A stretch of DNA of 64,000 nt, from assembly GCA_947247005.1 (NCBI GenBank), contig OX365947.1:35916760-35980759 (forward strand). The letters run 5' to 3'. The translations under genes and the position numbers were made by a program. Below, in pieces: positions 1 through 13,700 of this stretch. How positions within the stretch are numbered: position 1 is the stretch's first letter; the number at the start of each line of letters is the position of its first letter. Origin of the DNA: Spisula solida. Taxonomy: Eukaryota; Mollusca; Bivalvia; Venerida; Mactridae. The notes under the pieces were generated by a model. The model worked only from the letters and a program-made list of their open reading frames with translations. It was not told where the DNA came from and searched no databases.

Positions 1-208
1 AATTCATTTGCTTAGTTACACGTCTCCTGAAACCAAAGGTTATTAAATAATTTACTCGCATAAACAGCGTTTAATTTGTACAAACAACTTTAAAGGGCAA
101 AAACATATTCGAAACACAAATGACATTTATACCGCGAAACATTATTTTTCGTGATAGCATTACTTTCGCAGTTTCGAAAAGCTTACTAGTATTAACATAA
201 TAATGCAC

Positions 209-292
209 TAGTCTGGTTCCCGATCTTTACAAACTTCGTACTATTCTAATGAAATGTAAGATTGGGGAACGGGAACTAGACTGAACTTGTAC
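209..292. repeat. short foldback with CTGGTTCCCGATCTT ends
   Basis: GTCTGGTTCCCGATCTTTACA-type sequence on the left is mirrored by TGTAAGATTGGGG...GAACTAGAC on the right. The same core makes up the minisatellite at 18552-18938, so the two belong to one repeat family. Confidence 0.5.
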
Positions 293-299
293 AACGTAC

Positions 300-381
300 C
301 TGATGTAAACTGCCATCCCAATAACGGCGAGTAGTGCACACATTGCCACAACCCCAGCTGTTATAGCGACTGTAGTGGACA
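300..381 (-). CDS. WSC receptor exon 7: transmembrane helix
   Basis: The acceptor is CGTATTCCAG and the donor is CATCAG|GTACGT. It completes the split Val codon and encodes 27 residues, of which about 24 form one hydrophobic helix (TAGVVAMCALLAVIGMAV), then leaves in phase 2. Downstream cytoplasmic exons must lie left of position 1. Confidence 0.8.
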
Positions 382-3300
382 CTGGAATACGATAGGTTAG
401 AACGCAATATCTATTATTGTGTGTGTATGTAATTATTTAGGCATTTTGGTCAAGGATAACCCATAGAAGTGCAAGCACGTATTTCCAATGGGTTCCTGTG
501 TTTTGAATGAAGGGACAGCAAGTAGAAGAGAAAGGGAGGGGGCTATTGGTATTACTAAGAGCTTATAAGAAGACAATTTGTAGTCATTATTGGGTAGCGC
601 AGTGAGAGAATGTTCTAACTGATATAAAAAATCCAAGTTTATAAAAGTAAGAAGACTCATTTTGAAGGCACCAAGAGCAATAATTGATGTGCCTCCGAAG
701 CTCAATGGTTAGCGTGCTTGACGTCTAATCTGGCGACCCGGGTTCAAACACGAGAGGAGTCACTCATATGCCTGCCATATTTCAACAGAAAGCTGACTGG
801 CAAATAAAGGCTATGCTCGACAAAGACTATGCTCGGTTTTACTATAATTATATTCATTAACTAAACAATAAAGTAATGACGGAAAACTCATCACCTGAAT
901 CTAGTGGTTTTGTCTGATTCAACTCATTTCCAGAAGAATGGGATGTAGTGATTGATGTAGGTGGCATACCAGTTATGTGTGCGACCATACGTGAAGATCG
1001 TGTCTCGTCAGTAGGTGGAGAGAAATATGTACAAGTAGACACCGAACAGGTATGTATTGTTAAAACACTTGTAGACGGGTGTACAGTAGTCAGTGGAAAA
1101 TGATCGGTATTTAAATGAGAATTACTTTTAAAAGTAACATAGGAACTAAAATCTCTGTTCAGACTTGTTTGGTTCATTAATTCTCTGGAAATATTGCTTG
1201 GATCAACAGCTGTATAATTAAAATCACTAGATTGGAGGTGCTCTGTTATATGTGTCGTTTCATTTTCAAATTTAGCGACTAAACTTGAGGTCAGATCATA
1301 TGAAGGTAATAAAGTTGATGAATGTATCCAGGTTGAATCTTCTGTCGTGGAGATTGAAGATACCTCTGACGGTGTTGGAGATATTGACAGTTCGGTTGTT
1401 TGTGTATCTGAGAATTAAAAGATAAATCACGGTGTTAGACATGGTGGCATACTTTAAACAGGTACATTTGTGTTTGAACTACAAGTTAACAAATCCAGTG
1501 TTTTACTGTATACTTAGTACTAGTATTTCGGATGATTTACGATTTAGTAAAATGATAGGTCTATTCATACCGGTAATCGGAAATCTTTCGCCGATATCTA
1601 AGTGAAAAAATAGTCTTAAACCAGTATAGTACTATACGCTTAGCATAAACACTTAACATATCTTCTCTCCATTTGTTTTTCATTGCTTGAAGCTCAGAAT
1701 AAGAAGTGAATAGCTTCTCTTCTTTCATACATTCGTGACGATAGTATCCACCAGGATTGAGGTATAGAGAGTGTTTGCAATAAGTTGAAGGACTTGTTTC
1801 ACATAAGTCCTTGAGAATAAACTATACCTGAATTGTCCAGTGCGATCAGCCCGATCCAATATTTGAAGTCAGCTCGTACGTCTCTAATACCTTTCTTCAT
1901 ACACTTTTCTATATCAGAAAATCCAACCGGGTATCTATCATGACTTACCGAACCTCCCAATTCATAGCCGCACGCAAATGTCCAATTTGGCGATACCATA
2001 CCGTTACGAAATGGTGGGTTACAGTCGAAAAAACCTAAAAAGATAACATATCGTCGTTGACATAAAGGTCTTAAGTTTCTTTTGACGATGATTTATGTAG
2101 GAATTCCTCATGCAGTACATCAAATTAAACTCAGTGTGGACATACCACGTTGTATGTGACGTATTAAAATTTTGGCTAAGAACTCGGACAGTCGAGTCGG
2201 TTTCTGGCACATTATGTTGTCTTTTGTTGAAACATACATGTTTCAAGTTTCATGGAAAGTACCCATTCCCGTCTAGTGCGTTGAGGAAGTCTCGTTAAAA
2301 TCGGTAACATAATGAAATATTAACGGTCGTTTTTAACCGTTTTTGTTGACGATTACTTTCTTGCGTTCTTAGCCAACACTTACGTCACATGTACATAATA
2401 TACTTCCACACTGTCCATGTCGGGTTTCAATAATTGCATGTCTTATCGATCCATTGTGCTATTTATTAATATCACCATTGAAAGCAAACATTATTTTATC
2501 TATTGATTACAACACCGCAATAAAACAATCCTGAACGAGCAAATGAAAATTCCAACCTGAGCATATCGGTTATTTAAACTATTTAGATATTGATAGATTC
2601 AAGTTTTGATATAATATGTATGTAGGTCAGAGCATAGGCAGTAAGTACGTATAGTCAAGTCAGGATAAAAATCCAGTGACGCAGCGGTCGAATTCACTAT
2701 AACGGTGTAAAACCAATTATAAAGGCTTATACTGTACAAGCAACTGTAATTTCAATGCTAAACTAACATATTAAACTTCGCTCTACCTGTTTAGACAATG
2801 GTTGTGATTTTGTGCGTACACATAAACTGCAACGTCACTGTCACAATATCCTAACTGGACTATGCCAAAATCAACCTTTTCATTGTTTACCTATTTAAGA
2901 AAATATGTAAGCAAATGGTAAAATCGGATTTGGTTTGGGGACTGTTTGGCCAACATAGGGTACGTGCTGACTGCCTATGGGTCAGAGATCCATGAGATGA
3001 ATATGTATGTCACATTAGCAAATGAAGACAAGTTAATTTGTGATATTTGAATAAATCTATTCGTATACATGTAACATATAATTCTAGACATACATACCAA
3101 ACCCATGACATAGATGGTATGTGTTTGTATCATCACAATCCAGCAGTGTGTAAACATCACTAGCTTGGTGTTGTACGGTCACACATCCGGTTGTATGGAT
3201 CGGTATCTGTTTTAATGCTACTTCTGACACATTTGCTGACATAAAACAAAACAATTAAATTAACTCAGTCGCAGATGGCGACTTAATATCGGTATTGCCT

Positions 3301-6300
3301 GTCCAGTGCTTTCCCACATAAAGCATGAGCAAATCGAAACATACAACTTTCTATTAAAGTGTACCTGAAACTGTATATCATTGCCTCTATTATAAGAACA
3401 TACAGAAACAACCCTCAATTATTTGAAAAGGGCACCGATCTAAAGTTCTAAACAGTCTGGTCGACTACAGTACTGTATTTAGACAAGTTAATTAAGGGGC
3501 AACATTTCATGTCAAGAAATAGATAAATAACAAAGAGGAAGAAAATGGAGTAAATTCAACAATGGAAAAGCCAAACTAAGTCTTCTACATTGTCTAACCC
3601 ATATTTGCAAACAGTGTTTGTCGTACATACCCTTTGTGTAAATGGACCAATTGTTTAGATTGCCACATAATGTTAAATTATAACCAGGACATAAGATAGA
3701 GCACTGGAAGTTCATCGTTGGTTGGACATCATATAACTCACATACGCAACTCTTGTCCTGAAAGTGTACACAATGTTACCAAAATTCCACCTGGTTCTTT
3801 AACTCCTTACCATAGTCGGGGTACCAACAATATTATAACTTTATTATGTGTTATCTTATTTCCATAACAAAGAATATCAATGTCATTCAGTTATTTTAAT
3901 CTTCACAATTTGTGTCTATGTTTTACCAAGTTTCAAGTTTTATTAGCAAAATCGGCAAATAATATGCCTTTGGCCAATTTACAACAAATATATACAAGTA
4001 CATATAAGAAATATACAAACACATGACATAGAATCCAACAGAGATAAATAACGAATTACGTAGCAACTGCATCAATGGCTATAGAGCGTCTTAACATAGC
4101 ATTATAGGTAAATTTAGCTATATTTTTTATGGTAGTACAAAATGTAGTATTATTCGATGACATTAAAAATACAAATTTGTTCAATGTATCCCATGATCTG
4201 GGAATATTATACATAATACGTAAGTCAGAATAAAATGGACAGCATAGCATGAAATGATATTCAGTTTCTATCATATTAGTATTGCATAGTTTACATTTAC
4301 GGTCAGAGCGGGCAATATTTGTATATCTACCAATTTCGAGAGAGTGTGAGCATAGATGAAACTTTGATAAAGCTAGTTTGTACTTGTCGTTCATCTTGAT
4401 ATCTAGATATTCTTCAGATTTATATTGACATTTAAATTGTTTGTAAAAATACAACTTAGATTGTGAATTAATAGTATCAGCCCAATGCTGAACATGCTGA
4501 TCGTATATACGTTGTCGCTTATAATAATAACACATTTGATCGATAGTATCCAAGGTCCATACATAGTTAAAACCAAGTGAATCAATCATATGTTTAATAG
4601 CCTTAGACCAACTATCTTTAACATTCAAAATGTGAAAACGAGCATCATTAACTTGTTCGTAATGTGTTCTTTGTATCAGCGAGGCATGGGAGTTCTTAAT
4701 CTTGCACCAATATTTAAGTGCTCTTAACTTGCACATAACAGATAGTGGAAACCGTCCTAACTCTCCAAGGACTCCCGCACTTGATGTTTGAGTACGAACG
4801 CCTAAAACATGTTTACAAAATATTATGTGTAGTTTATCTACCTCTTTCATATCATATATACCCCAAACCTCGCTACCATACAAAAGAATAGGAACACTCA
4901 TAGAGTCAAACAATACAAGTTTAGTTTTCATATCACACTTAACTCTGCTAAAAATAGAAATAAGATGGTTGTAAGCTTTCAAAGCTTGATCGTTCAAGGC
5001 TTTTACAGCATTTTCAAATCGTCCATTATGACTAAATTTCATTGAATTTCCTAAATAACAAAAGTTATCAACAATATCAACTGGTATAACATTTATGTTC
5101 CACCTTGACCATATATTAATCCTTTGTTTTAGACGCTATATAAGGAACAGCATTTATGTGAATTAATATTTGTTGTATCTTGAAAGTTGTATCTTATTTT
5201 ATAAAACGGAGAATTTTATGAGCACAGACAAACTGTACCATAAAAGTGATAATTCATAATACTAATTTTTATTTGTTAATTAGTTGTTTTCCTAAAATAC
5301 AGTTTAAATGCCGAACTCATACACAAACGAATTATAAATATTTTAAGTTTATAAGTAACTTTAAGGTTTCGTTGAGTACTTTAATAAGAGTTGTACACTA
5401 GACATAGGTCATAAAACACTACCTAAAGGAATGGTGTATATGCTAACATCGGGAGATGGCATAGGTGTACGTGTACTATGTAATGCTTTTCACTATTCTC
5501 TTTTCGTGACATCGTAATGATCGAAATGCATATAACACACACAAAAGCTGCTTAAATAACAGGATATTGACGCATATCAATTTTATATTCATGTTTGCCT
5601 TATATCTGTATACTTAGTACAAAGTTTGAACACTAAAATTGATTATGCGTGAATACTGTAGATTTACCTGTAGGGCAACAGATTTGGTTTCATTTCCACA
5701 TGTCTGAAAACACGTGAGTGGAGAATTGTCTGTGAGGTTGTATATGGTACTATTAACTGTCAGCTGATTACAACCTATAGTAAAACAATGATTTCTGTTA
5801 TTGACATAATCAATGCTCCTGATAATCCTTATCCATAGCCCCGTAAGTATGTCAGAAGAAATATGCTTAGTTTCCGCATGTGTCAGACTATCTTATAAAG
5901 CTGGGTTCACACTCTGGCGTTTGGGCCAACGTTTACCGACGTTTGGGCAAACGTTCAGCTACGCTAGTAAAAGTAACTTAACGTTTTGAAAAGTTGATGA
6001 TCGCTGGTGAACGCTGAAGAACCTTGTTCGTTGGAAGATTTTAACATACAAAATGTGTCGATGTTATTTCCATTTCCATTCTCTAATTATTTGTCATTAC
6101 ACAACAAAAGACGACACTAACACAAGCCAGACTATGAACATACTACATGTGCTTTATTTAAAACAAATTCATTCATTTATCATGTGACAATATCATTTAC
6201 CCAAACCTTGACTCTATCAGGTGGTGACTCTTCAATTTCAAACATTTTATGTCATATACATGTAGATGATAATAAGCTGATAACCTTACCGATATGGAAA

Positions 6301-7690
6301 TGATGATGTGCATACTGGATTTAGATTTAAATACAGAAATATTCATTATGTTACAAATCGGTATGTCTGTATAGATAAACCACAATCATACGAGCGTAAC
6401 TGTACCTTTAATAATGAAATAATCCAGATAACAGGTGGAAAGGTGTAATTTCACAAATCAGAATAGAAACACGTATTCGAAATAATAACAGCAAGCTAAC
6501 ATGTACTTCAAAACATATCTATAGACTTGTGTGCAAGTGGTGTCAACCTTATGGTTTCCTACAATGAACGTGTACGAGGGTCATTCAATATATTCGTAGA
6601 CTATTGCTCTCATTTGATTATATCATATATATAATTATATTGCCATAGAAACGCGCTACCACCCCCGACCGACGTGACGTATTTTTTTATAAGTTCAACT
6701 AGTTATAAATTCCAAATTAGTTTACATACCCATATTTCCGTCAGATTACTGCAAGATATTATCATAACACTTCATGAGAGTTTGAAGTTATTTGGACGTT
6801 GGAGTATGAATAAAACACTATTTGATCAAGGCTAGTTATGTTTTAATTATCGTCAAAATGTCTATGAATTAACGCAAGGAAATTCGTGCGACTATTACTT
6901 TGTGCACGGGTCTTGGAAAAACACAGCAGACACCTAAGAGTTGCTAAAGAGCGCGGAAGGAGAACATACTACATGTATAGTGGTCTTGTTTTAAGTGGTA
7001 AAAGCAAATTTCTGAAGAGTAGCATGGCATACTGAACGATACAGGTATGGGCAGATAGGCAAAGTTTACGTACGGACGTTTCTTGCAACGTCGGTCGAAA
7101 TGTGCGGTGTCTTCATTTCAACAAACATCCATTATATATAGCTCTAATCCTTAACTTAGACAATATAAGATATTGTGGTAGATATATTTAATCATATTCA
7201 ATTTGAACATTTATGTTTATTTCCCTATAAATGACATATTTCGTTCCGGGATTACCATTTGAGAAACGGCGAAACGTGTGTGGTGGTAGCGGTAGGTTGG
7301 TATTCTTCTTGTTTGAGGACCCATTCGGGTAACCCCGTTTATTTCTATATGTGTAGACGTAAATGACATTGTACAAATGTATTACATACAATCATAATGT
7401 GACAAAATATAGTTGTACTAAAATATCGTTAGGTGTTATTTTTTAGTAGTTTTATTAAATGTATTATGAATAAGGGTTGCCCAAAATGTGACACTGTTTG
7501 GTTGAAACTTTTTAAATTAGATGTTACAAAGTAGAAGTATATTAAACTCAGATAACCAAATTGTTATTTAAAAAGTTTCTTTTCTTTCTTTCTTCTGTGT
7601 GTGTAGGTGTATATGCGTATTTAAGTAGAGCAAGAATGAGAAACAAGTAGGTGGGACAAGAGAACGATAGTCAAAACGGATAAATAAAGA

Positions 7691-7753
<63 letters not shown>

Positions 7754-10700
7754 AGGGAGGGAGGGAGAGAGGGAGAGAGAGAGAGAGAGAGAGATAATTA
7801 ATTTCCTGATCATGTTACGTTGTTGTATATGCTTATCAAATTCCATTTCTTATAGTGTGATGGTAGTTTTCTTTTCATGAAAGCTATATGTTTTTCAGTA
7901 TTTTTCCGACCTTGTAGAAACTGAATGAATTTAGGAAACAATGGTAGTGAATTTTCCAGTTTGCTTTTGAATAAAAAGTATTTTCCAAGAATAATTAGAT
8001 AGTTAAAAATACTATTTATATTTGATGGTTCATTATATCCTAATGATACAATTTGGTAATTTAGACGTACATTTATATTATTTTGCTGTAGAAATAAAGA
8101 GCATCTATTCAAAAATACTTGGACTTTGTGGCACTCCCAGAACAAATGTTTAACTGTTTCAACAAACATGTTACAAAATGAACATGTACTTGATTCCACA
8201 TAACCACATTTAAGAAGGAATTGATTTGTTGGTACAATATTTTTTAGATATTTATACTGAAATTCTCGTAGTTTTGATTCGATTGTTGATCTAATTGGTA
8301 GTAAATATTGTGTATAAGTTATTGTTCCATTTAAGTTCAGCTTTGTCTATCTTGTTTTGTTCAGCGTACTTCAGACAGGTGTTGTATATTAATCGAGTGG
8401 GCTTTTTGCAAATTTTAAGTCTGTTTACTAGTGCTTCAGGTTCTCTATCTTCGTTTTCGGAACTATTTATGTTGAAATTTTCTTTCCAGTTTGTTGGTAT
8501 ACTCCTTACCAGTGTTACATATTTAAGAAGATCATAATTCGGTATATCATATTTATTTTGTATTTCTTCAAAAGTACAAAATCTATTTTCCTCTGTTTTG
8601 TACACATGTTTTAAATATTTAATTCCATTTCTGTAACAATTTTTGTAAAATAGTGTGTTGTTGTTTGTGGTAATCAGTTGGTTATTCCAGAGGATTTCAT
8701 TTATCTTACTGGTTTGATCATTGTTTGTTTTACTTTAGTCCAGCATAAGATCACATCTTTGAGAAAAGTATTTCTAATACTGCGTTTAATTTCTTTTTCC
8801 GACATGTTACTCTCGAACAATAATTCGCCTCCAAATTTGTTTAATTCTTTTGTATAAATATGTTTCCAATTTCCTTTATTTTGATCATCAATAAGTCTTT
8901 TTACCCACGCAGACTTTAAGCTATTGATAAAATAATTTATGTCCACCATTTTAAGACCACCAGCTTCGTAGTTTTGAATGATGATATTTCTGCTTATTTG
9001 TTCTGGTTTATTGTTCCAAAGAAAGGTGTAAAGTGATTTACTTATATCATTTATCGTAGCTTGTGGTGGATTTTCTAAAACGGTTAAAGGGTATATTAAT
9101 TTTGGTAGTGCATATGTTTTATGACTGTAATCGTTCCTAGTAGAGTAAGGTTATGTTTTGACCATTGCCTTAGAGTAGATTTCATTTTTTCTATTTGCTT
9201 TGTTAAGTTGAGATGAATTCGTTTGTCATCATTTGTAAATATTATACCAAGTGTTGTTGCTTGTGTGAAAGTCCAATTAGATTGTTTCATTTTGCAAAAT
9301 ATTCGATTTGTGTGTTTTAATGGTCCAACTCTTAATACTGTGGATTTCTTGGTGTTGAGTTTAAGACCTGAAATATTACTGAATTTGTCTATGTTGTCAA
9401 TGAGTTCAGCGAAAGACTTTTCATTGTCATCCTTTAGTGCAAATGTGGCATCGTCTGCAAACGTTATTGTTATTTCTCACAGATATTGATAGTAGTTCGA
9501 TTGACATAATAAATAAATAAGGAGATAATGGACAAACTTGTCTTACTCCTCTCTCGATTTGAAGAAGTCTGACATAAATCCATTATTCGTGATGCATGCT
9601 TGCATATCATTATAAAAGGTATTTATCCATTGTATAAAAGATTCTCCAAAATTGAAATAGTCATGAGTTTTGTAGATAAAATGATGATCTATACTGTCGA
9701 AAGGTTTTTCGAAGTCTGCACAGAATAGTATGCCTGATTTTTTTGCGTTATTTGAGAAGTCTAATAAATCATAAATCGTTCTTATATTTTCACCAATATA
9801 CCTATTTTGTACAAAACCCGTTTGTGAATTATGTATTATTGATTCTAATACTGATTTAGTGCGGTTGGCAATGGCTTTTGAGGCTATTTTGTAGTCAATA
9901 TTAAGTAACGAAATAGGTCTCCAATTATTTAAGTTCATAAGATCTTTGTCCTGCTTTGGTAGCAGTGTTTTAATACTTTGTTTTTGTAATTAGGTTAATT
10001 GTTTAGTTTGATATGAGTAGTTTAATGAATTCACCAAGAAATGTTTAATATCGTTCCAAAATATTTTATAAAATTCAGCGGTCTGTCCATCTGATCCAGG
10101 TCTTTTATTGTTTTGCATTTTGTACAAGGCGGTTGCGCATTCCTTTTCTGTCAGTTTGCTTTCACAAGAGCGTTTTTGAACTGCATTAAGTTTGTTTGAA
10201 GGGTTGAGAAAAAAGGAGACATCTTGATTTAAATTTTCCTTCCGAATTGTTTGGTATTCTTATTTTAGCCATATTTTCTTATAAAATACGTTCTTTCATG
10301 CAACGTTTTCTGCACTTGTGTCCAAAAGGCTGTAGTTTAATGTGATGTAGTTTGTATTTCTCTGTGGCATTAGGTTTTAAAATAATGAACCCAGTCTACG
10401 AATTTGTTGAATGCCCCTCGTACTCTCGACGATTTTACTTAATATATTTGCTACAGATGTGGTCCATTCACCGACATTATTTTTGTTGACAATGTCTTTG
10501 GATAGACAACATACCAAGTACAATACTTGCCTTCTGTCCATAGCCACAGTGGTTGAGAATCTGGAATCGCAAGAACAGAGTGTACATGTATTTAGTTTGG
10601 GTTATATCAACTCGGTCGCCTCTAAATACGACGGTCATTTAATCCAAACACTCGGCCCAAGTATTAAGATCCTACAGTATTCAGAGTGCAGATTTGGCGG

Positions 10701-13700
10701 ATAAATGACATTGGATTAGCCATCATAAATACAATCTAGGAATTAGCAATGGATCACTCAGCCGAGTGAGCCAACGGTACTGTGTGATTTTCACGGTACT
10801 AACTCCGGCATACATGATTTCGAAATTATGAATATGTAACATGTGTTTTATCGGTAGTTTTAGAACAGCTTGATTTCGTCTGTGCGAAAAAATATCTGAA
10901 ACTACTGGTTGTGTTAGAATATAAAATGAAACCAGTCTCAAAACCGAGAATGATATGTTAGTCCGGCAGAACTTGCACTGGACCGTGCAATGTCTTCTAT
11001 ACAAAATGTTTTTACATTTTCTTGTTCTCCTGACAATACCATAACATAATCCGGATGATGCCACCTTGTCATCATTGAGCAATTCTCACAATGAGGCCCC
11101 GAAGGGGTACATGGATTTTCATGAATTAGGTAGTATAAGTACATTATCGTTTAGTCAAATGTGAAGCAATATACCTTAAATGTTATTTATATTGTATTGA
11201 ATAATGCGTTGCATCATTATATACAACCTTTGTAATAGTTACATGTGGAAATGAGGCCCTGCTGGCTGTTTACGTCTTATATGAGGCCCGTTTTTAGACA
11301 AAGGTATGAATTAAACCAGTCAATGATACATGGTACCATATTTTTCATTATATTGATACTTACTATTGAATTCAGTATTACTGGCAACTATCAACAACCT
11401 ACATTGCATGACTTAATATTTTATTTCATTAAATTGAGGCCCTATCAAGGGTAAATCCAAATGTAGAAAAATGAGTAAAATTTTATAAAATCGACGTCAA
11501 GAAATTTTTATTCTGTTATACTTTAATGAATGCAATTGTAACCGTAACTTATATTGTTATGGCCGTGTGATCTAAATATTCGTGTGCCACATTTTGAAAA
11601 AGTAAAATTTAGCAATGAGGCCCTGCATGAGTGTTAAACTAGAAATAAGACAAAAATGGTAAATTTTCAATGTTCAATTATCCATTTCAACATATCAAAC
11701 AATATATCTTAATGTTTATTTAAATTATAGTATTGTTAAGAATACATAACTTAATGATATATAGAAATAAAATCATCAACTGAGGCCCGGAATGGATCGA
11801 TATAATACGGGGTTCTGTCTTATCAATGCACTTACGGATATCTGAAACTTACTCTCAAATTAAAATACCTTATAATGATTTTACTACAAACTACAAATAG
11901 GGGATAGATTTTGTTTGTAGGAGTTCATCAACGAAAAATCGTTAAAATTGCACCACACTGTGTAGAAGTAATAATTATAATGAATTTAAATTTGGACGTA
12001 AGTTTAAGAATTCCATTAGTGCTTTGATGAAACAGTACAAGATAATTTTCATTTTGCATACTAGTATCAACCAAATGGTAGCAAAGCTTGATTAATCTAA
12101 AAAATATTTTAAGAAGGATCGGGACATTTTCACTTCTGAAGTTATCATCAATTTGGATATTCAATCTGCATTTTCCTTTCACACAAGATGCTGCCATGCT
12201 ATTACTACTGGCAACAAGGCCCTATAAGGCACTCACCACCATCATCAAGGTCAGTGATTATATGCCCTACCCAGATGTAATCCTTACCATAGCAGAGTAC
12301 AACCGTTTTATGTCTAATGCCTCGCGGCTATTAACTACAGACATTTCCAGCCATATTGGGTTCTCACAACAATGGTGTACATCTCTTTGATGTACTCGTC
12401 ATCATCAAGTACAACCATTTCAACATCAGGATGTACAAGATCCTTTTGGGATGCCAATCACAATTAAGTTAAATAATTTCAAGCTGTTGTGGGTAAAAAT
12501 TAAAATGACCAATATTGAGCCCACAAAGGGTGTCACTCTACAGAGGTTGTTCTGTACTATTGTGTCTTCAATCATTACGTGCAGATTACCCGTCTCTTCT
12601 AAGACATCATTTTCACAGAGTAGAACTTAAAACCAACTAAACGATTAAAACAAATTGTAGGGGTTCCAATGGTGTCTGGTGATTGAAGTAAATGACTTTC
12701 ATACTATCACAACCCATAATTTACAAATGAAGAACTCACCTTCAAGACCACCTTAAAATAAAGACCACTACTTTCTGTCCACTGACTTGCACATTATTCA
12801 ACCTCAAATTCACAGTGAAATTGCACCTATATGAAGACCACCCCTTTAACAAGATAGGCTCAGAATTAACCATTTTTCGTTCTGTTTTCATCTGTTTGCT
12901 CTTTGATAGAATGATGGAATCACTCAACATTATTGAGATAAGTTTTTTAAAGTCCAAAGAAGGAGTTTCATTATTGAGGTTTTACTGTAAATAGCTTAAT
13001 TTTGCCACTTAGATCTATGTATGCATCATGCAACACTTAACATATTACACCAGCACTTAAATGGTTTATCATACCCTATGTACTGGTCGATTTATAGGCA
13101 ACGTGTACCTGATAAACAAAGATTATTTATCTATAGTCTAAGTCAGATAGAACGGCTCGTAGGTGTTGATATGGGATTATAATCCTCGTTTCACTCGGAG
13201 TTATAAATCCAATATACAACATCTACTCATGTTCTATCCTATACCACTCCCTTATGTGTACATATGATCACGAAGCGAAGTACAGTCACTGAAAACCATG
13301 TCGGACTCATTATCTCAGAGTGCAACCACCCAATGCCCCATTGAGTACTCTCTAGTCACTACCATCGTTTACTGCAAGTGAATATGAAAACCAGATTTAT
13401 GTTGCGCCATTTCCATGCGTTCAAAGGCGCCATACATAGTGCTGCAGCCACTGGGGCGCAGGTGCATCCTCTATGAGCGCAGATACAGCATAATCTGACC
13501 AGAGGGACAGAGGGAGAGAAAGCCCCACGGAATTAGATACAGGCATGTCCGATGCTGCAGGAGTGCGTCTTACTTTTTCTAATAGACAGCCTGGTTCTAT
13601 AATGTACCCGGTGTAAAGCACCGATACACAGCTTCCGGCACCTTTATATTACATCCCATACCGTCATACATAGCGGGAAATACCACAAATAGAAGTTTTG

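Noticed and set aside
1909..1949. Possible 40-base intron (GTAAGTCATG ... TGATATAG) inside WSC receptor exon 5
   Set aside because: It is too short for an animal intron, and the frame is open straight through with consistent phases.
3512..3630. Continuation of WSC exon 3 to a stop at 3512
   Set aside because: A strong donor AAGG|GTATGT at 3631 with phase matching the next exon explains the domain end better.
7568..7846. Ser/Leu-repeat open frame on the minus strand
   Set aside because: It reads through the (GA)n microsatellite.
12088..12390. 100-codon open frame
   Set aside because: It spans the boundary of a nested foldback and has no domain or splice support.
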